Positions 52,524 through 60,774 of a stretch of DNA of 64,000 nt are shown in pieces. The number at the start of each line of letters is the position of its first letter. Positions within the stretch are counted from its first letter, which is position 1. Source of the DNA: Bacteroidota bacterium (lineage in GTDB: Bacteria > Bacteroidota > Bacteroidia > Chitinophagales > Chitinophagaceae); assembly GCA_023437225.1 (NCBI GenBank), contig JAEZGS010000010.1, positions 62,001-126,000 of the forward strand, written 5' to 3'. A program made the position numbers and the translations under genes. Below the pieces are notes generated by a model. That model saw only the letters and a list, made by a program, of their open reading frames with translations. It had not been told where the DNA came from and searched no databases.

Positions 52524-54190
52524 TTATCCAATTTTTTCAAACAGATGCCAATCTGTTCATTAATATGGTCTTTTTCCTTTTTAGTTGCAACCTCTTTTTT
52601 CAGAGCCTGCCTGTACATGTCCAATGCTTCTCTAAATCGTTCCTGCCTGAAATATTGATTTCCTGCCAGTACATAGGTATGATAGAACTCTGGGTTGCTT
52701 TCAATAAGTGCGTGAATGTCCACCGGCTTTTTTTCGTCTGCAAGCGACCTCAGCTCCCGAAATCGCTGGAAGTTTTGGAACTGCGTGGTCTGTAAAAAAC
52801 TGTCGGCTGCAATGGTCAATTGCTCTGTAAATACACCCTGCTGCACTGATTTAGCAGGAGTTGCGAACACTTTGTCCAGGTCGTAACATACGAAACTACC
52901 CAATTGCCAGTGCGAAGTGGATATCCATACCCTGCGTTTTTCCGGTTGAAAAATTACAGAATGATGGGCGATGAGTTGGTTGATCGCTTTTTCATTGCCC
53001 ATTCCAATGTCCTGGCCGGACATACCATAACGATCTCTCAGTATTTTGGCGGTACCTTCAATGGTGTTTTTACCCTCTTTGCTCATTAACTCCTTAAGCC
53101 GCTTATACCGGTATACACTTGCACTTTCGTTCAATTGTTCAATATTTTGAGGACTGTTTTTAAGTCCTTCACTTTGAAAGTGGTTAGCACAAAGGATTTC
53201 GTTCGCTTGTGGATCATAAACGCTGATACTGTCCGGCGTTTTTTCAAGTACTACCGCCTTGCCATCGAATGCTGATCCGATAAGAAATGATTCAGATACG
53301 AACATTTTTCTCTGTCTTGCAATTTTTTCTGCTTCGGCAATATTCTTTGCATACTGCAGAATTTCACGCGCAACAAGTGAAACGGGCGTTGCGGATCCTG
53401 ACGGCATATCTGTTTTCGCGGCATTGATTGTAACGGTTAAACCTTTTTCATTCATTCCCGAAACAACACCCACAAATCCTCCCCATGTGATGCTCATAAA
53501 CCTGTAACCGCTTGCTGGTTTCACGAACGATACGATCTTGTCTTCTGCGAATTTATCGCCGACATAAAAATCAAAATTCCGACCAATGATCATTGAGCCG
53601 TCAGCTGATCTTTCGCCCCATGTGCCAAATGATGTACAACCTACCAGGGCCATGCTCTGAAGTGCATGTCCGATATCGTGTGCCGCATGATAATTGAGAA
53701 TGCGTTGGTAATTTGAACCGATGTAGTCAAATTCATGTGATGCCGACTTAGATATTCCGAAGATCTCCTGCTTGTACTCGTCGGTTACGTTTTCATCAAG
53801 GTTGCGATTGAACCACCCGATGAAATATCTTAGAAAATGTTTATAACCAGTAGAAGGGATCATGCGATTGATCTGGTCGTTGAAATGCATCTCCTGGCGC
53901 TGCACCAGTTCGGCCGAAAGTTTGCCGTTAATTACACCGCGTTCATACGGAGCACCTTCAACGTACATTTCATACAGGCCGTATCTATTCTTAACGATCC
54001 AGTTGTTACCTATTGCATACACTCCTGAATGTTGCTCCGTTCTTCGAAGCTTTTCAACGACAGGGGCTTTAATGGCGGGATCAGGCAGGGAAGCAACAGA
54101 TACCAGGTAGATAATGCCAACGAGTACGAGCACCAGGAACCCGCCTGTTACGTATGCAAATACCCGGAGTATTTTTCGTCGCTTAAGCAT
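52520..54190 (-). CDS. C45-type (penicillin V acylase/AAT-like) Ntn hydrolase with C-terminal TPR
   Basis: A 556-residue protein. An N-terminal membrane anchor (about 10-33) is followed by an Ntn-hydrolase domain whose likely nucleophile is Cys185 in LVGCTSFGTWG, with IIGRNFDF and FMSITWGGFVGVVSGMNEKG motifs of the acyl-CoA:6-APA acyltransferase family. Residues about 480-545 look like a TPR (FYHTYVLAGNQYFRQERFRE, ALDMYRQALKKE). Normal maturation frees the Cys by self-cleavage. In a pigment cluster it may form or break the ester or amide between chain and head. It overlaps acpS and the oxidoreductase gene. Confidence 0.8.
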   Translation of the reverse strand: MLKRRKILRVFAYVTGGFLVLVLVGIIYLVSVASLPDPAIKAPVVEKLRRTEQHSGVYAIGNNWIVKNRYGLYEMYVEGAPYERGVINGKLSAELVQRQEMHFNDQINRMIPSTGYKHFLRYFIGWFNRNLDENVTDEYKQEIFGISKSASHEFDYIGSNYQRILNYHAAHDIGHALQSMALVGCTSFGTWGERSADGSMIIGRNFDFYVGDKFAEDKIVSFVKPASGYRFMSITWGGFVGVVSGMNEKGLTVTINAAKTDMPSGSATPVSLVAREILQYAKNIAEAEKIARQRKMFVSESFLIGSAFDGKAVVLEKTPDSISVYDPQANEILCANHFQSEGLKNSPQNIEQLNESASVYRYKRLKELMSKEGKNTIEGTAKILRDRYGMSGQDIGMGNEKAINQLIAHHSVIFQPEKRRVWISTSHWQLGSFVCYDLDKVFATPAKSVQQGVFTEQLTIAADSFLQTTQFQNFQRFRELRSLADEKKPVDIHALIESNPEFYHTYVLAGNQYFRQERFREALDMYRQALKKEVATKKEKDHINEQIGICLKKLDK

Positions 54191-55694
54191 TTTTTACTTT
54201 TTCAATTACGGATTCGTTTCCCATCAGTGCGGTGCAAGTAACCAGTCCGCTCATAGCTGCACCGAGAACTCCATGAAGATTCAGATTCTGGCCGGTGAAA
54301 TACAGATTAGGGATTTTGGTCCTTGGGGAGATAAAAGTGCGCAAAGGATCCTTGTAGTCCTTGGCTATACCGTACATTGATCCGTCTTCATTTCCGATAT
54401 AGTCGCGATAGGAAAGGGGTGAGGCGGTGTGATACGATTTTATTTTTGATCGAAGTCCCGGGAACTTTTCTTCAACAAGGTCGATCAGCTTCTCGGCTTT
54501 TTTTCGCTTGAACTCAAGATACTCTTCACCGCGATCATCTTCATCTGAAACGGTATTGAATGTGTCTTTCCATTTAGCTACCTCATCGTATCGCATGTAC
54601 GTGAGCAAAGTCATTCCCTGAGCGTATTTTGGGCTGCGTGAAGACGCTGAAACAAACAATGCATAACCTAAAGGCCAATTCTCTTCAGTGTATTGATCGA
54701 GCTTCCATATATAACCTTCTTTATGATAATAATAATTATGCTTAAAATATTCGAAGCTCTCTTCCTTGAATACAATGTTTACTGTGAATGACGAGATTGA
54801 ATTGTTCAGACTCTTCAATCTGCGCCGGTAAACGTTTTTGATGAGATCGCTGTCAATAATGTCGAGAGTCTGTATAGGATGAATGTTTGAAATAAAATGA
54901 TCACCGTATATCTGCCGACCGTCTTTTGTGTTTACATGGGAGATTCTTCCGTCTTTTTCAATGATACGCGTCACTTCCATATTGCGATAGATCACGCCGC
55001 CATGTGCCCGGATATTCTGGGCCATGTATTTAGCGATCTGGGAACCTCCATCAACACATTTATATGAGCTTTCTATATAGCTGTTCAAAATGAGTGCATG
55101 AACATAGAACGGTGTTTTGTTTTCCTGTCCTGCATACAAAGCGTTGTTACCCGCAAGTACTGCCTGCAATTTCCGGTCAGACGTGATCGATTCAAGGTAA
55201 CCTTGTGTATCTATTTCAAGAACATCAGCCTTTTCGTTGTATTCTCCTCCCATACGCAGGTTGTATAATGGGAATTTTGAACAAACCTCCTGCATCTTAT
55301 CACAATAAGCACGAATGGCTTCTTCCTCCTGGGGAAAATCTTCCAGCAACCTTGATATAAAGTTTTCATATCCCTGTGCGAAATCGTACTCTTTGGTATC
55401 GTTATCGATGATGATCTTATCGAATACGTCATCGTCCATTCGCTGGATCTTAAGACGGTCCATCAAACCCAGGTATTTAAATAGCTGGTAAAGACTTTGT
55501 CCCTTATCCATGCTGCCGATGTAGTGTACCCCGGAGTCAAAGATCACTTTGTCGCGCGTGAAAGTTTGAAGACAACCTCCGAGTTGTTTGTTCTTTTCAA
55601 TAACACAAACGGTATAGCCTTCACGGGATAGTATATCTGCGCAAACCAGGCCGCCCATTCCACTTCCTATGACAACGATATCATACTTCTCCAT
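54183..55694 (-). CDS. Phytoene desaturase/CrtISO-like FAD oxidoreductase (pigment cluster)
   Basis: A 503-residue flavoprotein. IVVIGSGMGGLVCADIL (6-22) and VIEKNKQLGGCLQTF bind FAD, and LYFTGQNLNLHGVLGAAMSG at the C-terminus is the carotenoid-oxidoreductase FAD motif. It resembles retinol saturase/CrtISO proteins. In a polyene cluster it could change the saturation or geometry of the chain, but no reaction is proven. It overlaps the MMPL fusion by 28 bases and C45 by 8. Confidence 0.85.
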   Translation of the reverse strand: MEKYDIVVIGSGMGGLVCADILSREGYTVCVIEKNKQLGGCLQTFTRDKVIFDSGVHYIGSMDKGQSLYQLFKYLGLMDRLKIQRMDDDVFDKIIIDNDTKEYDFAQGYENFISRLLEDFPQEEEAIRAYCDKMQEVCSKFPLYNLRMGGEYNEKADVLEIDTQGYLESITSDRKLQAVLAGNNALYAGQENKTPFYVHALILNSYIESSYKCVDGGSQIAKYMAQNIRAHGGVIYRNMEVTRIIEKDGRISHVNTKDGRQIYGDHFISNIHPIQTLDIIDSDLIKNVYRRRLKSLNNSISSFTVNIVFKEESFEYFKHNYYYHKEGYIWKLDQYTEENWPLGYALFVSASSRSPKYAQGMTLLTYMRYDEVAKWKDTFNTVSDEDDRGEEYLEFKRKKAEKLIDLVEEKFPGLRSKIKSYHTASPLSYRDYIGNEDGSMYGIAKDYKDPLRTFISPRTKIPNLYFTGQNLNLHGVLGAAMSGLVTCTALMGNESVIEKVKNA

Positions 55695-58600
55695 GATGAG
55701 TTCTGACGCTCTTTTTTAATGATAAACAATGTATTTGACGTGATCTTTGAATCGCGGATCTTTTCCATCTTCACCTCTTTATCCCGCACAAGTTCTTCAA
55801 TGAATTTATCAGAGAAGAAATGCAAATTCTTCACTTCAGTCTTATTGAACCGTACCACCCTGGTAGAAAAGAACTCTGTCATTTTTGTATATCGATGCGT
55901 TTCTTTTAATTCAGTATTCCCATCACGAATAATGATCATTCCTCCATCGTTCAACTGCTCAACACAACGTTCAATAATTTTTGCCTGTGTGTCACGGTGG
56001 AGATAATGCAAAACATCTGCAAGGATGATTGCATCATAAGTATCATACTGAAATTGCAGTGCATCGGAATGAAAGAATTGCAGGTTGCCCGTCCGGTTGA
56101 AGCAGTGCTGCGCTGTTGCTATCTTGTCTTCATCATAATCAATTCCCGTAATCTTTCTGCCAGCTTGAGCAAAATTGAGCATATATGCCATAAACCCATA
56201 ACCGCAACCTATGTCGAGGATCTTTCCTTCTGCGGGTAGCAATTCATTAAAGAGTTTATAATCTTTTTCCAACCTCACCTTGATCTTCATATACCATTCG
56301 AGAACCGGGCCCTTGTACAGGAAATTGTATTTAAGCTGTTCACGGAAATAAGCCGGAACCTCGATCTCCTTCCGCAGGACATCATATTGCAACCTGAAAT
56401 GCTGACCAATGTTCTTCGCACGCTGAGAATAGGTTAGTCCAAAATGTGCATCGTGTGGCTTTATGCGATCGAGGAATTTCAGTGTGATGGTACCGTCTTT
56501 AAGGAGATAGTCTTTTTTGGGCATTGTATATCCGGTGCCATGAATCAGAATGGGCAGAACATCGAGATCGAGTTTTTCTGCAAGAAAGAAAGCTCCTTTA
56601 TGAAACCGTTTTAGAACCCCGTCTTCTGAACGCGTTCCTTCAGGAAAGATGGCTATTGAATAGCCCTGTTTCACGCGGTCTTCCAATAAGGAAATACTTT
56701 GTTCTACGCTCTCTGTTACGGGGAAGTAATCTGCCATCCTTACGACATGCCCGAAGAAAGGTGAGTTCCAGACCCACTTGTTGGTAAACAGGATGAGCTT
56801 TGGATGTAACATGATCAGTGCCAGGATATCCAGGAATGATTGATGATTGCTGATGACAATGGCAGGCCTTGAAAAATCTTCGTGCAACGGGTTGATGATG
56901 TTCTTTTTCACGTTGCCCATAGTATACATGATGGAACGTGCAAACTTTTGAAGTATCCTGTGATAGACCAGCTTGCTCTTTTCCCTGTTGAAAGGATTAA
57001 GCCGTGTAAACACTACGCCAATTAGGGTTAACAATAAACACCCAAAAACAAAGTATGTAAAAGCAAATACCGATTTCAGCACGCTTGCGAGTGTTAATGG
57101 GAATTTTTTTGCCGAAGTACGACGCTTGATGATGATATTAAATAACAAGGGGATCATTACCTGTGACATCAATACAACGCTTAGTATACCGATTATCGAA
57201 ATGAGTGCAATAGATCTTAGCGCTGGATGTTGTGCAAATACAAGTACGCCTAAGCCTGCAATGGTGGTGATGGCAGAGAGTAGGATCGATGATTTGTATG
57301 AGGAAAGATTTTTTTTGCCCGTCTTATACTCTTGCACCAGTCCGTCCATGATGAAGAGACTGTAATCGTCTCCAAGTCCAAATATCAAAGCCGAAATAAT
57401 CACGTTGATGATGTTGAACTCGATGCCAAATAATCCCATGATACCGAGGATCCATATCCACGTGGTTACCATCGGTATAAAAGAAACTAATGCAAGCTCA
57501 ATCCGTCCATAGGTAAGCAAGAGGATCGTAAATACGAGTATTGACGACATCCACGCGATCCTGTTGAAGTCGCTGTTTACTACTTCAACGAATTTATTGG
57601 TAATGTATTTGCGATCAATGGCCGTGATCTTCGCATCTTCTTCAAATGCTTTATAAATGGGAGCCGTATTGTTTCCCGGTACTTTAGCCAGAGTAACAAT
57701 GCTTACTTTATCACTTCCGATGGTTACATGGTCACTTAACAGACCTGAGGTTAGGGCATTGACTGTTTGCCCGGATGCCGGTAAATATTTTTTATTTAAT
57801 AAGTTTTCAAAGTTGTCAAATGCGTTGCTTCGAAATCCTGCAAGTGCGCCTTCTTTTTTCAGCGTGGAAATAAGCTTGGATTTCTTTTCGGGTGTCCAGT
57901 AATCGTTCCATCGTTCGATCCTCTTTCTTTGAACCGAATCAGAAACTAAAACCGATGAAACTCCGGATGTCCTTCTTACAATACCTTGTTCCTTTAATGT
58001 GTGCAGTGTTGCTGAAACTTTTTCGTTGTTGCGTAATGCCTCGTCCAGGTTCGAGCCGTCCGATACTATATAAACAGATTGTAGCGCATAATTGTTCAGC
58101 TTGTTGAGTGTGTTTTCTGTTTGTCGCAGTTTGTCCGGCATGTAATTCATGTTCATCATGTCGGATTCGAATCGCACGTTGCGACTTGTGAATACAAATA
58201 CTATCGTTAGAAGCAGGATAGGGATCAACAGGTATTTGTTGAACTCAGGGCGATAAGCGGCTGCTTTTTCCAGCCAGGCGAAACTTCTATTTTTCTGTTC
58301 TGATATCTTTTGCGAGAGAAGGTGAGGTAAAAATATCAGCGAAAAAAATGCGGCACCAACAAGACTGAATGCAGCAAATAATCCCAGGTCGTTCAGCATT
58401 GCAGAATTAGCAAAGTACAAACACAGAAATCCGCCTATAGTTGTTATGCTTCCAATAGTCAGTGGGAATGCAAGGTCGCGCAAGGTCTCTTCCATATTTC
58501 CCTTATGACGGAAATGATTGAATACATGGAGCGAGTAGTTCACTGCAATTCCTAATACAACAGAGCCTGATGCTATGGCGATAATGGATATATGTCCCTG

Positions 58601-59551
58601 AATAAAATATATACAGGCAAGTGAAAACAATGCTCCAAATGCGATCGGTAACAGGATGAGAAGAGGAGCACGTTTTTTCCTGAAATAAAACCAGAGGAAA
58701 GCAATAAGGAAAACAATGGTGATGCCCTGTGTTAAAATAGAATCAGTTCTTAGCTGTTGTGCGTTTCCAAGGGACACAGCCGCAGCACCAAAGTATTCTG
58801 CATTTACAGATGTGAAGTCAGTGGCGGCTAAGCTATCCATCACTTTATCAAGACCATCGAGAAAGAGTTTATTTTGAGTCGTATTTGTTGGTTCATACCT
58901 GGGCGTAATAAACATTAGCAGGTATTTGTGATCCCGTGTTACCACATGATTATCGTACAACTCAAAATTTTCATCAAACTGAAGCTGTTGTAATTTCTTA
59001 AGTCCAAGGAAGGAAATTCCAACAGGATCATGCTGGATCATTTGCCTGAAAGCAATTCCGGCTGGTGAAGCAAGCGTATGATAGTTGTTTATCATCGTTT
59101 GTTTCAATGTAGCAGGTTCGATCAATGAATCAATTGCTGCATAATCACTTTCTTCCAGGTAAATGGGTATTTCCTGTTGTATCGTATTGAATAACTGAAG
59201 TGCTAAACTGTCATCAACCTTATAAGCTGCTTTGCGAATGAAAGGACTGTAATATTCCTGCACAGTGGAAGCGAAGCTTTCGGCATATTGAACCAATAAG
59301 TCAGGGTTTGCCTCCGTAGTATCTTTCATAGACACCAGCACCACCAACTTGTCCATGAATTTGGAATCTTTGAAGATCTGCCTGTGTTTGTCGAGCTTAC
59401 GATCACTGGGAAGGATACTCGTAATGTCTTCTTCAAACTTCACCTGGTAAGCAAAGAAACCTGCGGCCAGGAATAACGATCCAAGGAGCAGGTACATGAG
59501 CAGTCGATGCCTGCCGAAGTATGAATATAATGATGTGAATATATTTCTCAT
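55667..59551 (-). CDS. MMPL permease - PlsC acyltransferase - methyltransferase triple fusion
   Basis: A 1294-residue fusion. Residues 1-850 are an RND/MMPL-like exporter with two sets of about six membrane helices and two large periplasmic loops (SVVLGIAVNYSLHVFNHF, FGLGDDYSLFIMDGL). Residues 880-1090 are a PlsC/LPLAT domain with NHQSFLD (His903, Asp908) and FPEGTRS (about 967-973). Residues 1105-1285 are a class I methyltransferase (ILDIGCGYGF at about 1108-1117, then ADVLHYLHRD). Aryl polyene clusters usually have the MMPL exporter and acyltransferase as separate genes. It probably exports and esterifies the pigment. It overlaps the GT2 gene by 4 bases. Confidence 0.88.
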   Translation of the reverse strand: MRNIFTSLYSYFGRHRLLMYLLLGSLFLAAGFFAYQVKFEEDITSILPSDRKLDKHRQIFKDSKFMDKLVVLVSMKDTTEANPDLLVQYAESFASTVQEYYSPFIRKAAYKVDDSLALQLFNTIQQEIPIYLEESDYAAIDSLIEPATLKQTMINNYHTLASPAGIAFRQMIQHDPVGISFLGLKKLQQLQFDENFELYDNHVVTRDHKYLLMFITPRYEPTNTTQNKLFLDGLDKVMDSLAATDFTSVNAEYFGAAAVSLGNAQQLRTDSILTQGITIVFLIAFLWFYFRKKRAPLLILLPIAFGALFSLACIYFIQGHISIIAIASGSVVLGIAVNYSLHVFNHFRHKGNMEETLRDLAFPLTIGSITTIGGFLCLYFANSAMLNDLGLFAAFSLVGAAFFSLIFLPHLLSQKISEQKNRSFAWLEKAAAYRPEFNKYLLIPILLLTIVFVFTSRNVRFESDMMNMNYMPDKLRQTENTLNKLNNYALQSVYIVSDGSNLDEALRNNEKVSATLHTLKEQGIVRRTSGVSSVLVSDSVQRKRIERWNDYWTPEKKSKLISTLKKEGALAGFRSNAFDNFENLLNKKYLPASGQTVNALTSGLLSDHVTIGSDKVSIVTLAKVPGNNTAPIYKAFEEDAKITAIDRKYITNKFVEVVNSDFNRIAWMSSILVFTILLLTYGRIELALVSFIPMVTTWIWILGIMGLFGIEFNIINVIISALIFGLGDDYSLFIMDGLVQEYKTGKKNLSSYKSSILLSAITTIAGLGVLVFAQHPALRSIALISIIGILSVVLMSQVMIPLLFNIIIKRRTSAKKFPLTLASVLKSVFAFTYFVFGCLLLTLIGVVFTRLNPFNREKSKLVYHRILQKFARSIMYTMGNVKKNIINPLHEDFSRPAIVISNHQSFLDILALIMLHPKLILFTNKWVWNSPFFGHVVRMADYFPVTESVEQSISLLEDRVKQGYSIAIFPEGTRSEDGVLKRFHKGAFFLAEKLDLDVLPILIHGTGYTMPKKDYLLKDGTITLKFLDRIKPHDAHFGLTYSQRAKNIGQHFRLQYDVLRKEIEVPAYFREQLKYNFLYKGPVLEWYMKIKVRLEKDYKLFNELLPAEGKILDIGCGYGFMAYMLNFAQAGRKITGIDYDEDKIATAQHCFNRTGNLQFFHSDALQFQYDTYDAIILADVLHYLHRDTQAKIIERCVEQLNDGGMIIIRDGNTELKETHRYTKMTEFFSTRVVRFNKTEVKNLHFFSDKFIEELVRDKEVKMEKIRDSKITSNTLFIIKKERQNSSWRSMISLS

Positions 59552-60756
59552 TGTTGTATTTCCTGCGTCACAAGAACTGGTTTACGTTTAAACAACTTAA
59601 TGATGATATAGCTGAGAAGTCCGCTCACAACGGCTGCTGCAACAGCAAGAGTGATACTTCCATATATGTACTGTCGAATGTTCAGCTTCATTGTATCGAA
59701 GCTGATTTCCTGGTCCCATGGCATCGGTGCAGCATCAGCCCCCATCCATAAAGATCCGCACTGGAAACTTGCAAATAAAATAAGTGGGATCATCGGGGGT
59801 ATGCTGATATTAGCGAACAAAATGGTGAGCGCTTTATCTAATCTGAAAAGGATGGCAAGGGCAATAGCCGTAACAAGCTGAAAGCCCCATATGGGAACTA
59901 TGCCCATGAATATTCCGAATGCAATTGACAACGCTTTCTTTTCATCGGATGCAGTTGCATTCAATAAATTGTCGCGCATAAATGCGGCAAGTTTATGCCG
60001 ATTGAAAAGCGTTCTGACAATATCACGGGGTTTGATGTATAAAAAGGCGATCAGTACCAATACTGTATTCAATACACTGATGCGTGAAAAGTCTTTAAAT
60101 GGCCTGAAGTGACTTACTCTTTCGGCGCCATAATATACTTTTACGGGTACCGGGCGAACCGGTATGTTTTTCCACGCTAACCGCACCAACACTTCGATCT
60201 CGAATTCATATTTCGGTGAAAAAAATTTCATTCTGCTAATTGGTCGGAGTGGGTACAATCGGTAGCCAGATTGTGTATCAGGGCAATTGATACCGGTTTC
60301 AACGCGAAACCAGAAATTAGAAAACTTATTTCCAAAGCTGCTTTTTCCCGGCACCGAAACCTGGTCCATATTTCGTGCTCCTATGATCACCGCTTCACCA
60401 TTTTGTTCCAGTGCAGCGATGAACACAGGCAGATCATCTGCATAGTGTTGGCCATCAGAGTCAATCGTTATTGCATAATGATATCCTTGGGATATTGCAT
60501 ACCTAAATCCGTTCAGCAAAGCTTTGCCTTTTCCCTTATTATGATCGAAATGAATTTGCATGACATCGGAACGTGTGGACAAAAGGTGTGAAGTGCTGTC
60601 CGTGGAGCCATCGTTGACAACGATCACATGATTCGTCCATTGAAGCACTTCGTCAATCACGCGTATCAATGTCTTCTCGTTATTGTAGGTAGGGATAATA
60701 ACGCATGCGCGAAGTTCTTCAAACTTATTCTGTATGTCTTCTTTCACATAATTCAT
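59548..60756 (-). CDS. GT2 glycosyltransferase with C-terminal DUF2062
   Basis: A 402-residue protein. Residues 16-240 form a GT-A domain like dolichol-phosphate mannosyltransferases: IIPTYNNE (20-27), VVNDGSTDS (46-54) and catalytic TIDSDGQH (97-104). Residues 250-390 hold the DUF2062 segment with FGIFMGIVPIWGFQLVTAIA and several membrane helices. It would transfer a sugar to a lipid or the pigment at the inner membrane. The GT2-DUF2062 pair is frequently next to the MMPL gene in aryl polyene clusters. It lies 18 bases downstream of the DUF5686 gene. Confidence 0.85.
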   Translation of the reverse strand: MNYVKEDIQNKFEELRACVIIPTYNNEKTLIRVIDEVLQWTNHVIVVNDGSTDSTSHLLSTRSDVMQIHFDHNKGKGKALLNGFRYAISQGYHYAITIDSDGQHYADDLPVFIAALEQNGEAVIIGARNMDQVSVPGKSSFGNKFSNFWFRVETGINCPDTQSGYRLYPLRPISRMKFFSPKYEFEIEVLVRLAWKNIPVRPVPVKVYYGAERVSHFRPFKDFSRISVLNTVLVLIAFLYIKPRDIVRTLFNRHKLAAFMRDNLLNATASDEKKALSIAFGIFMGIVPIWGFQLVTAIALAILFRLDKALTILFANISIPPMIPLILFASFQCGSLWMGADAAPMPWDQEISFDTMKLNIRQYIYGSITLAVAAAVVSGLLSYIIIKLFKRKPVLVTQEIQQ

Positions 60757-60774
60757 ATCACATCTGCATCAGTT

